NCBI GenBank assembly: GCA_041687435.1
Contig: JAWLBX010000008.1
Coordinates: forward strand, 62,001 to 126,000
DNA from: JACKII01 sp041687435
GTDB taxonomy: Bacteria; Pseudomonadota; Alphaproteobacteria; Bin95
Direction: 5' to 3'
Length of the DNA stretch: 64,000 nucleotides
The translations under genes were made by a program, and so were the position numbers. Of this stretch, positions 35,118-42,243 are shown piece by piece (within the stretch, counting starts at the first letter, position 1; the number at the start of each line of letters is the position of its first letter). The notes beneath the pieces are model-generated. The model did no database searches. It was not told the DNA's origin and worked only from the letters and a program-made list of their open reading frames with translations.

Positions 35118-35795
35118 CTAACGGCGCTCCTCGTGGTTGCGGGCGCCGGTTCGTGATTCCCTTTCCAGCTCTTCTTCCACGTCCTCGTCGGATATGGCAT
35201 TGCGCGCGGCCTCGGCCTCGGCCTCGACGACGTCTTCGATGTCGTGCTTCTGCGGCACGGCATAAACTGGCCCATCCGGGTTTCTCAGCATCTGGATGTA
35301 GCCGAAGAACGAGATGATCAACCGCCCCATCAGAATACAGAAGCCGATAACGATGATCAGCTTCGGCGGCCAGATCGGCAGTTCCACGTCCATGGTGCTG
35401 TCGCCGATCTCGTAGGCGCGCAGGAAGTGAAAGTACGAGCCATAGATCATCAGGCCGCAGATGATGATCGTCGCAAAATTGCTGACGAACTCAAACAGCC
35501 AGTAGGCTCGGCCCTTCAGCGTGTTGATGACGATTTCCATGCGCACATGGCCTGCCATCCGCTGGCAATATGCCAAGCCGAAAAAGCCCATGGTCGGAAT
35601 GGAGATTTCGACCAGATCGGCCTGGCCATGAATAGGGGAGTTGAACAACTTGCGCGCCACCACTTCGGCGCATGCAAGAAGCATCAGCGAAAACAGAAAA
35701 GCTGCCGCGACGTAATTCAGTGTTTTTTCAAGGCTATGATAAGCTTGATCGACCTTGTGGAGCACTGAGTCGGCGGGCGGGCTGGTGGTGTTCAT
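35118..35795 (-). CDS. dctQ: TRAP transporter small permease (DctQ-like)
   Basis: A 225-residue four-TM protein. It has LNYVAAAFLFSLMLLACAEVVARKL, YCQRMAGHVRMEIVI and a third and fourth TM segment, the DctQ pattern. The C-terminal 50 residues are a long acidic cytoplasmic tail (EDVVEAEAEAARNAISDEDVEEE), more extended than usual. I chose ATG 35795 with GGAG upstream; a GTG nine bases earlier is possible. It lies between the DctP-like and DctM-like genes. Confidence 0.92.
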   Translation of the reverse strand: MNTTSPPADSVLHKVDQAYHSLEKTLNYVAAAFLFSLMLLACAEVVARKLFNSPIHGQADLVEISIPTMGFFGLAYCQRMAGHVRMEIVINTLKGRAYWLFEFVSNFATIIICGLMIYGSYFHFLRAYEIGDSTMDVELPIWPPKLIIVIGFCILMGRLIISFFGYIQMLRNPDGPVYAVPQKHDIEDVVEAEAEAARNAISDEDVEEELERESRTGARNHEERR

Positions 35796-35896
35796 GGAGA
35801 CCACTCCGCAATGCCGGGATGAGGGGCTGTTACGTTCGGGTGGACAGCCGCGTCTGGTATCGGCCGCGGCTGTCCGTAGCAGTCAGCAGGCCGGAA

Positions 35897-36934
35897 TTAG
35901 AGGCCTTTGTTTTTGTCTGCCAGTTCCAGGATCAGGTCGAGCAGGCGCTGGCCGTCATAGCCATCCTCGTTCATCTTGACGACCCACTCGTCCCAAACCG
36001 GCTTACCTGCCGCATCGGCGAATGCAGCCCGTTCCTGCGGATCGATCTTCACTTCCGTCAGGCCGCGCTCCCTGAATTTGGGCGGCATCGATCCTTCTGC
36101 CGTGTTCAACGCCTCGATCAGCGCGGGGTAGCCTTCCGGCTCGTCGTTGAACTGTTCCAGCAGGTCTTTGTACTGCTGCGGCAGGCGGTCGTGAGCGTCG
36201 ATGTTCCAGAGCGAACCGCAATGAATCGAGCCCAAGACCAGGCCGTTGGTGAACCAGTCGCCCAATTCCCAGGTGCGGTAGCTGTCGTGCGCATAGTAGG
36301 CAAACGCTGCCGCGTCGATCAGGCCACGGTCAAGCGAGACATAGACATCCGGCGCGGGCACGCTGGTCGGAACGGCGCCCAGTTTTTGCATCGCGCTGCC
36401 CTGTGCGCCCAGCGCGCGGATGCGCATGCCGTTCCAGGCTTCCAGGCTTCTCGGCGCCTCGCCCTTGCCGACCACCTCATAGAGCGGCAGCAGCGAGGAC
36501 ATGTGATAGCGGGCGTTCCATTTTGCCGATTCCTTCACCAAAACCGGATCGGTTTGGTAGGCATCTGTTACCGCGCGAAGCTGATCCAGATTCGCGATCG
36601 GCAGGAAGGGAAGGTCAAGGCCGGTATAGGCCGGGAATTTCGCCGGGTAGTAAGCGGCGCAGTAGGAGCCGCCTTCGAACGCACCAAGTTTCAGGCCATC
36701 AGGGATCGACTTCGGCGGGCTGAGCGTGCCCCAGTGGAGTTGCATGGTGAACTTGCCGCCGGTTTTCTTTGGCAGCCATTCGGCCAGGTTCTCGACCGCA
36801 GTAGTCACTGCGCGGGATTTGCCCCACAGTGCATAGTTCCAATGGACGCGAGGCCCATCCACTGTTTCGGCCGCGTGCGCGGTTCCGGCTAGCGTCATGG
36901 TAGCGGCAGCCAACCCTATTAGCAGTTTCCTCAT
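35897..36934 (-). CDS. dctP: TRAP transporter substrate-binding protein (DctP family)
   Basis: A 345-residue periplasmic protein. The signal peptide (KLLIGLAAATMTLAGTAHA) is followed by a DctP domain with SPPKSIPDGLKLGAFEGGSYCAAYY, APRSLEAWNGMRIRALG and SLDRGLIDAAAFAYYAHDSYR. The last segment is the conserved ligand-proximal region. The start at 36934 begins directly at the signal peptide. This gene opens the TRAP operon. Ligands of this family are mostly carboxylates; sequence alone does not say which. Confidence 0.92.
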   Translation of the reverse strand: MRKLLIGLAAATMTLAGTAHAAETVDGPRVHWNYALWGKSRAVTTAVENLAEWLPKKTGGKFTMQLHWGTLSPPKSIPDGLKLGAFEGGSYCAAYYPAKFPAYTGLDLPFLPIANLDQLRAVTDAYQTDPVLVKESAKWNARYHMSSLLPLYEVVGKGEAPRSLEAWNGMRIRALGAQGSAMQKLGAVPTSVPAPDVYVSLDRGLIDAAAFAYYAHDSYRTWELGDWFTNGLVLGSIHCGSLWNIDAHDRLPQQYKDLLEQFNDEPEGYPALIEALNTAEGSMPPKFRERGLTEVKIDPQERAAFADAAGKPVWDEWVVKMNEDGYDGQRLLDLILELADKNKGL

Positions 36935-37296
36935 ATTTGTTATCTCATTTGTGCGTTTGGTGGATGAAACGGGGATCATAGCGCTTTAAGCCTTGAAAAC
37001 TATAGAAGCCAACCCATGGCACAACAAGTCCTATTCTGCGCGCATCGGGAAAACGGCGCCACCAACACGACGGTATGTTCTGCCAAAATCAAGCAGATCA
37101 AAGATAATTCGGCGTGATCCTGGGAGTTTCTGTAAGATTATCAGATAATACGTACCGTAAATATAATAAAAACTCCATTTTCATTGCATAATTTAGCCAT
37201 AGCTAAGATTGTTAGTGCATAACATTGAACATTATTATTGAATTCGGCAGAATTTGCGGTATATCCAGACTTGTTCGATAAAGAGTCCAGGATCGC
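36935..37296. other. Divergent intergenic region between dctP-like gene and mntP
   Basis: This 362-base region holds the promoters of the TRAP operon and of mntP. The part from about 37100 to 37290 is markedly AT-rich, as expected of a promoter region. It contains the palindrome described at 37191-37211. I looked for the conserved yybP-ykoY manganese riboswitch elements before mntP and do not see them. Confidence 0.6.
37191..37211. promoter_or_regulatory. Candidate MntR box upstream of mntP
   Basis: The sequence contains TTAGC-CATA-GCTAA with near-symmetric AT-rich flanks (AAT... and ...ATT), about 90 bases before the mntP start. The enterobacterial MntR site has a TAGC-N4-GCTA core, which this matches exactly. 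MntR activates mntP when manganese is high. The match is by eye and no mntR gene is in the window. Confidence 0.45.
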
Positions 37297-37857
37297 ATGT
37301 TTTCGATTGCCACATTCGCACTGGCCATGAGCCTTTCCGCCGACGCGTTCGCCGCGTCTCTGGCGAAGGGGGCACTGTTTCCGAGCCTGCCGATCCGCCG
37401 TTCGTTGCTGATCGCGGCCAGTTTTGCGGTGCTGGAGGCGTTGGCGCCGCTGGCCGGTTGGATGATCGGCAACACGCTCGGCCCGTGGCTGGCGGCGGTC
37501 GATCATTGGGTGGCGTTCGGCCTGCTGGGGTTTCTTGGCATGCGCATGGTATGGCAAAGCGCACAAGGTGGCGGAACCCTGCAAGTGCTGCCCTCGCCAG
37601 GCTGGATAGCCGTTGCCGTGACGGCGCTCGGCACCAGTGTCGACGGGCTGGCTGCGGGCGTCACCTTTGCCCTGGTGATGGATCGGATATTGCCGCTGCT
37701 TGTCACCATCACCATCGTCACCTTCCTGATGGTATTTCTCGGCCTGCGGTTGGGCCATGCGGCCGGCAGTCGGCTGGGCCGGATCGTGCAGCGGCTGGGC
37801 GGGCTTGGCCTGATGGCGATCGGCACCAAAATCCTGTTTGAGCATTTGATGGCGTAG
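37297..37857 (+). CDS. mntP: Manganese efflux pump MntP
   Basis: A 186-residue six-TM protein. Family signatures are the Asp-containing first helix ALAMSLSADAFAASLAKG, the LVGW-like LAGWMIGNTLG and the duplicated half ALGTSVDGLAAGVTFAL with its Asp. These acidic residues in the membrane bind Mn2+. MntP exports excess Mn2+ across the inner membrane. It is monocistronic, with a candidate MntR box upstream, and converges with the symporter gene. Confidence 0.92.
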   Translation: MFSIATFALAMSLSADAFAASLAKGALFPSLPIRRSLLIAASFAVLEALAPLAGWMIGNTLGPWLAAVDHWVAFGLLGFLGMRMVWQSAQGGGTLQVLPSPGWIAVAVTALGTSVDGLAAGVTFALVMDRILPLLVTITIVTFLMVFLGLRLGHAAGSRLGRIVQRLGGLGLMAIGTKILFEHLMA

Positions 37858-37890
37858 CCGTTGACGCTGCCAGCCGGGCCTGCAAGCGGA

Positions 37891-39297
37891 TCAGCGGGGC
37901 GCGCGGGCGCTTCTCTTCATTATTCCCAGGGCGAACGCGGCGTTGCCGATGATCAGAATGCACACGCAAATCCCCAGCAGCACCGTGTATTTGTGCATGC
38001 CTTCGAACAGAGCCATCGCCCATGCCGCCTTTGCTTCCACAAAGAAATACAGGATGGCCCCGCCGATCGCGGCGGCGAACGAGGTCAGGTAGGCTGCCGT
38101 GGAGATGCCGCGCACGCCACCCAGTATGTTGAAGAACAACACCGGCGCCAGAAACATCGATGCGGTGCCGGATACCGCAACAGCGGCGTATAGGTTTTCT
38201 ACGCCCGCCAGCGTTAGGGCCAGCCCTCCCACCATGAAAATGGCCATGGCGATCCGCCCGTTGCGTAATGTTTCCGGCGCCAGCCGCATATCGCGGATCG
38301 CCAAGCGCGCGGCGGAGGAAAGCGCGCTGTCCAAGGTCGACAGTGCGGAGACCACCAGCGCGGCGTTCAGGCAGACCAGGATCGCCGGGTGGAACATCCG
38401 GGACCAAACCGCTTGCATGGTATCGCCATCGGCTGCCATTAGCCCCGCCTGGACGCCGAACAGCCCGAAGCCGAAAATGCAAAGCGACGACAGCCAGAAT
38501 GCATGCAGGAAACTTTTGCGCGTGGTTGCCCGGTCCGCCAGGAAACCGCGGTCGGTCATCACCGGGTCGTGCATCGGGTAGGACCAGACTTGTAGCGCAG
38601 CCACGGCCAGGAGGATCCATCCAGGTCTGTCTCCGGCCACACCTTCCGCCGAAAAGCTTGCGCTCCAGGAGAAATCAGCATGGAGGAACAAGGCCATCAG
38701 CGCGATCGCAAAAATGGCCAGAAACCCAATCATCTGCACAACGTCGGTCCGAAGCGAGGCGCGCAGCCCGCCCAGGACAGAATAGCCGAAACCGAGCAGG
38801 GCCAGTATGGCGACGGCGTAAAGGTCTGCTTCCTCTATCCCCGGAAACAGTCCGCCAAAGATGATGCCGATCACAAGCAGGTTTGCGAACACTTCCGACA
38901 GCAGGCGCAGTGCGATCACGAAATTGTAGCAGGCGGTTCCGGCCCGGCCGAAATGCTCTCTCAGGTAGTCCTGGATCGACGCAGCCCCGGCCCGGAAGCG
39001 GATACCGTCCACCACCAGCCAACCGGTCAGGAAACTCGTATAATAGGCCGTGTAGGCGAGCATGCCCGGCATGCCGTAATAATAGCCCAGGATTGCCGCG
39101 TTCAGCAGGGAGCGGGCGAAAATCCAGGTTGTCACCTGGCTCAAGATCAAGGACAGCAGGCCAGGCGCTCGGCCTTTTGCATCGCGTCCGTCAAAAAATC
39201 CGCCAATCCCCTGGCTGCGCCCGGCGTATGCAAAACTGGCCAGCACAACCGCTGCGGTCAGCCCCAACAGAAGCAGGGCTTGCACGCTCAAGGACAT
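37891..39297 (-). CDS. Sodium:solute symporter (SSS) family protein
   Basis: A 468-residue membrane protein with about thirteen hydrophobic segments. SSS features include GGFFDGRDAKGRAPGLLSL after TM1, the unwound helix near LLNAAILGYYYG, VLGGLRASLRTDVVQMIGF and the Na+-site helix ALVVSALSTLDSALSSAARLA. SSS members import sugars, amino acids, choline, urea or short-chain acids with Na+. It is a single gene with no neighbour that names a substrate. Confidence 0.88.
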   Translation of the reverse strand: MSLSVQALLLLGLTAAVVLASFAYAGRSQGIGGFFDGRDAKGRAPGLLSLILSQVTTWIFARSLLNAAILGYYYGMPGMLAYTAYYTSFLTGWLVVDGIRFRAGAASIQDYLREHFGRAGTACYNFVIALRLLSEVFANLLVIGIIFGGLFPGIEEADLYAVAILALLGFGYSVLGGLRASLRTDVVQMIGFLAIFAIALMALFLHADFSWSASFSAEGVAGDRPGWILLAVAALQVWSYPMHDPVMTDRGFLADRATTRKSFLHAFWLSSLCIFGFGLFGVQAGLMAADGDTMQAVWSRMFHPAILVCLNAALVVSALSTLDSALSSAARLAIRDMRLAPETLRNGRIAMAIFMVGGLALTLAGVENLYAAVAVSGTASMFLAPVLFFNILGGVRGISTAAYLTSFAAAIGGAILYFFVEAKAAWAMALFEGMHKYTVLLGICVCILIIGNAAFALGIMKRSARAPR

Positions 39298-39517
39298 TCG
39301 GAAACTCCATGCCGTTGGGGGTGGCGGGAAATTTCACGCCGGAGGATGTTGGACCGAATGCAAGCTAGAAGGCTGACATGCCGCCAGAAATTCACAATGC
39401 CTAACTTTTCTGTGAAGGAGCGTTCGTCAAAATCATGCCTCGTATTGCCTTTCGGCGCGACTGGGGCGAAGGTGCAAAGAACCGGCCCGCTTGGCCCGAA
39501 TTGCGAGGAGCACGCCC

Positions 39518-40354
39518 ATGTCCGACTATGTCCACACCCTGTTCGATATTTCCGACGAGATCGCCACCATCACCCTGAACCGGCCGGAGGCGAAAAACGC
39601 GCTCTCCATTGAGATGCGGGAGGAAATCGGCGATGCGCTGCGCATTTGCCGGGAGCAGGCCGGGCAGGGCGTGAAGGCCATCATCATCACCGGCGCCGGC
39701 GGGGCGTTCTGTGCCGGCGGCGATGTCAAGGCGATGGGACAGCGCGACAAGTCCGCCGTGCCGAACCGCACCCGCATGCAGGCCAGCCATAACCGGATGA
39801 TGGAGTTGATGAATATCGAGCTGCCGGTTATCGCGCTGGTGGATGGCCCGGCCGCGGGCGCGGGCGCCAACATCGCGCTGGCCGCCGATTTTGTTTTGGC
39901 GACACCCAAGGCAATGTTCATGCAGGCCTTTGGCCGCATCGGGCTGGTGCCAGACTGGAGCGGCTTTTTTGTGCTGCCCCGCCTCGTCGGCCTGCAAACG
40001 GCCAAGGATCTGGTGTTCACCGCCCGCAAGGTAAAGGCCGTGGAGGCCAAGGAACTGGGTTTGGTTTACAGAATCGTGGGCCAGGAAACCGCCATGGAGG
40101 AGGCGCGCGCCTTTGCCGGCCGTTTCCGCAACGCTTCCAGCACGGCCATCGGCATTGCCAAGAACATCCTGAACCAGTCCTTCAACCACGACCACAAGAC
40201 ACTGTTGGAATTCGAGGCCATGGGGCAGGCCATTGCCCAGACCAGCGACTACCATAAGGAGGCAGTGCGCCGTTTCCGCGATAAGGAACCCTCCCTGTTC
40301 GATTGGGAAGCGATGGACCGAGCGGACGGCTCAGTCAAGAAGGCGGCGGAGTAG
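39518..40354 (+). CDS. Enoyl-CoA hydratase/isomerase family protein
   Basis: A 278-residue crotonase-fold protein. ITLNRPEAKNALS starts the fold; the oxyanion-hole segments are GGAFCAGGDVKAMG and DGPAAGAGANIALAADF. The usual second catalytic acid region reads GRIGLVPDWSGFFVLPRL, with Asp where many hydratases have Glu. Such variants are also isomerases or paaG-like. ATG 39518 is preceded by AGGAG. It is monocistronic and ends at a strong hairpin. Confidence 0.9.
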   Translation: MSDYVHTLFDISDEIATITLNRPEAKNALSIEMREEIGDALRICREQAGQGVKAIIITGAGGAFCAGGDVKAMGQRDKSAVPNRTRMQASHNRMMELMNIELPVIALVDGPAAGAGANIALAADFVLATPKAMFMQAFGRIGLVPDWSGFFVLPRLVGLQTAKDLVFTARKVKAVEAKELGLVYRIVGQETAMEEARAFAGRFRNASSTAIGIAKNILNQSFNHDHKTLLEFEAMGQAIAQTSDYHKEAVRRFRDKEPSLFDWEAMDRADGSVKKAAE

Positions 40355-40382
40355 GACCGCACTTTGGTGCGCCGATTACGAT

Positions 40383-40411
40383 CACCACCGCCACCGGATG
40401 CGGCGGTGGTG
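40383..40411. terminator. Bidirectional hairpin after the enoyl-CoA hydratase gene
   Basis: CACCACCGCC and GGCGGTGGTG form a perfect 10-base stem with a 9-base loop, in the convergent gap between the hydratase gene and the three unrecognised genes. Downstream TATCTCTT gives a partly T-rich tail on the plus strand. Confidence 0.65.
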
Positions 40412-40467
40412 TATCTCTTCACAGGGTGGTGGTTTTGCGAGCCTTTGCGCCGTGGCAGCAACCAGGA

Positions 40468-40935
40468 TCAGCCAAAGCCATACTTCCGCAGCCAAGACCG
40501 AATTTGCCAGCGTCCGTACAAGCGCACGGCCTCCGTCAGGCCCATAAGAGCCAGCGCGTAATACACGTGCCGGAAATGGTCCAGCCCCAGGCTGGTGGCA
40601 CCCTGCTCCACCAAAGGCAGCAGGGTGCCCAACCCCGCCCAAGCCGCAGCGCCATACCGAATGATCAGAACTCCGCAGCCGCCCGCCTTGACAGCGGCAG
40701 TTACCAAACCGGCTTCGCGCCGCAAGCGTTGGACGGCCCGTGCGACTGCCGCCAGGTGTGTGGCAACTGCTTCCGGGGCGGCCGGATGGTCTCCCGGCAC
40801 GGATATGATGACATTGCCATCAGGATGAACCGTGGTCTGCAGCGCCAAGCCTGTGGCCCCGGTGCTGGCCGTTTCGGGGGTTTGCACCGTCACGGCGCCT
40901 TCATGCATCAGTTCCAGCAATAGGCTCCGCAGCAT
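40468..40935 (-). CDS. Unrecognised protein, third gene of motif-sharing cassette
   Basis: A 155-residue protein I cannot assign. The N-terminal 45 residues contain LQTTVHPDGNVIISV, a predicted strand-turn-strand. A helical part follows (about 55-95; VATHLAAVARAVQRLRREAGLVTAAVK), then two hydrophobic helices (about 98-115 and 125-140) and a basic C-terminal end (YGRWQIRSWLRKYGFG), so it is likely membrane-associated. It starts four bases after the stop of the previous gene. Its motif aligns without gaps to QTVIQVEGDVITRI of that neighbour, which suggests related domains. Codon use is normal for the window. Confidence 0.75.
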   Translation of the reverse strand: MLRSLLLELMHEGAVTVQTPETASTGATGLALQTTVHPDGNVIISVPGDHPAAPEAVATHLAAVARAVQRLRREAGLVTAAVKAGGCGVLIIRYGAAAWAGLGTLLPLVEQGATSLGLDHFRHVYYALALMGLTEAVRLYGRWQIRSWLRKYGFG

Positions 40936-40939
40936 GCAG

Positions 40940-41767
40940 TCATTTCCACCCGGTGACCGCTTTGGCGACCGCTACGATCAAGCTTTCTGCGATGCCGATC
41001 AAGGCGGCCCAGGTCTGCATTGCGGTTTTCACGCCATCCTGGTGGATGGGCAGCAAATGCTGCCTGTCGGACGACTGGATATCCGGGCTGATCCGGGTGA
41101 TGACGTCGCCTTCCACCTGGATCACGGTCTGGATCAGCACCCGTTCGGCGCCGATTTCCCAAATCTTGCGAATCTGGGCGCGGTCGGCTGCGGAGACCTG
41201 CCAGGCTGAATTGATCTGGTTCCGATCCATTTTGCCGAGACGCTCGGACGTTGCGTAGTACAACTCATCCGGGATCGGGCCGGTGATACCGGCATTCCGG
41301 CGCTGGCGGTCCAAGGCGGCGGTTTGCTTGTCCTCTTGTTCTGCCTTGAGCGGCCGGCGGTTCAGCAAACCATGGGAGGCATCCGGCCGAACATAGGGAT
41401 CTTGCGTGCCGCCACCCCGTGCCGCCCGGTCCGCATCCCGTTGTTCCTGCGCCCGTGCCAGGATGCCAATCAGTGTGGCTGCGTTGCGTTCGATCCGGCC
41501 TAGCATCACCCTTTCCTGTTCCAGGGGATCGGGTTCTTCCAGCCTGGAACGGGCGAAGTCGCGGATGAACAGCAGTTGCTCCATCGGCCCCTCCGATGTC
41601 GAATAGCAGCACAGGTAGGCTTGATATTCCGTTGCGACATTGCGGATGGCGAGCAGGGGCGCCGGCATTTTCTCGGCCGAAAGTTCGGCCTTCTCGATGG
41701 TGTTGATCTCCAGCTTGTGCAGATCGTTGAGCAGGTTGCGCAGTGAGAAGCCGCCTTCTGCCGCCAT
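40940..41767 (-). CDS. Unrecognised protein with coiled-coil region, second gene of motif-sharing cassette
   Basis: A 275-residue protein of unknown family. The first 130 residues are mainly helical (LRNLLNDLHKLEINTIEKAE; RSRLEEPDPLEQERVMLGRI). A charged, probably flexible linker follows (about 115-165). The C-terminal part has the strand-turn-strand motif QTVIQVEGDVITRI (about 212-225), HLLPIHQDGVKTAMQTW, and a hydrophobic helix (ALIGIAESLIVAVAKAV) just before the end. A GGGGA ribosome site precedes the ATG. The layout suggests a cytoplasmic helical domain tethered by a C-terminal tail. It is the central and largest member of the cassette. Confidence 0.78.
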   Translation of the reverse strand: MAAEGGFSLRNLLNDLHKLEINTIEKAELSAEKMPAPLLAIRNVATEYQAYLCCYSTSEGPMEQLLFIRDFARSRLEEPDPLEQERVMLGRIERNAATLIGILARAQEQRDADRAARGGGTQDPYVRPDASHGLLNRRPLKAEQEDKQTAALDRQRRNAGITGPIPDELYYATSERLGKMDRNQINSAWQVSAADRAQIRKIWEIGAERVLIQTVIQVEGDVITRISPDIQSSDRQHLLPIHQDGVKTAMQTWAALIGIAESLIVAVAKAVTGWK

Positions 41768-41817
41768 GGTTCAATCCCCTGAAACGCCTGGAAGGGCTAA
41801 GGCCATGGCGCCGTCCG

Positions 41818-42189
41818 TCATTGCCCGGCCGGTGGCCGCCCGTCCTTGGTCAAGGTGTTGACCATCAGAGTCACTAGTGCCTCGATCGATTCGATATTGC
41901 TTTTGACAATCGCCTGGGCATTGGCAACCTGTTGTTCGTGATAGTCGCGGCTGGCCTTGTTGGCCGGATCTTCGAAATACCGGTCCACCTTCACCTTGAT
42001 ATCGCCTTCGGCCAGGTTGATCTCGGTCAGCATGGCGGCATTACTGCCGGCGTTTTTCGTGCGCACATCGGCCCGCTGGCCATCCTGCTCGACGATCTCA
42101 AAGTCGCCAACGGCGGTGATGACCCGCAGGTTGACAATGTTGTCGGCCACCAGCTCCAGCTTCGTGATGATTTTTTCCAAGCCAGCCAT
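41818..42189 (-). CDS. Unrecognised protein, first gene of motif-sharing cassette
   Basis: A 123-residue soluble protein of unknown family. It has one strand pair at LRVITAVGDFEIVEQDG and a second at LTEINLAEGDIKVKVDRYF, followed by a helix-rich tail (RDYHEQQVANAQAIVKSNIESIEALVTLM). The second pair matches the T-x-I-x-V-x-GD-[IV] motif of the next two genes. No signal peptide or TM segment is visible, so it is probably cytoplasmic. It lies 54 bases after the acyl-CoA synthetase gene and 50 bases before the 275-residue gene; a GAGGG ribosome site is present about ten bases upstream. Confidence 0.76.
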   Translation of the reverse strand: MAGLEKIITKLELVADNIVNLRVITAVGDFEIVEQDGQRADVRTKNAGSNAAMLTEINLAEGDIKVKVDRYFEDPANKASRDYHEQQVANAQAIVKSNIESIEALVTLMVNTLTKDGRPPAGQ

Positions 42190-42243
42190 GACATGTTTTC
42201 CCTCTGTTAGGATAATCGGAACCGAACCGCGCGCGTTCGCGGC

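Noticed and set aside
33558..35156. Plus-strand open frame of 532 codons
   Set aside because: Covers the antisense of the TRAP permease and rhodanese genes; His/Asp/Gln-rich product without domains.
37100..37296. yybP-ykoY manganese riboswitch before mntP
   Set aside because: The conserved loop sequences of that riboswitch are not present; only an MntR-box-like palindrome is seen.
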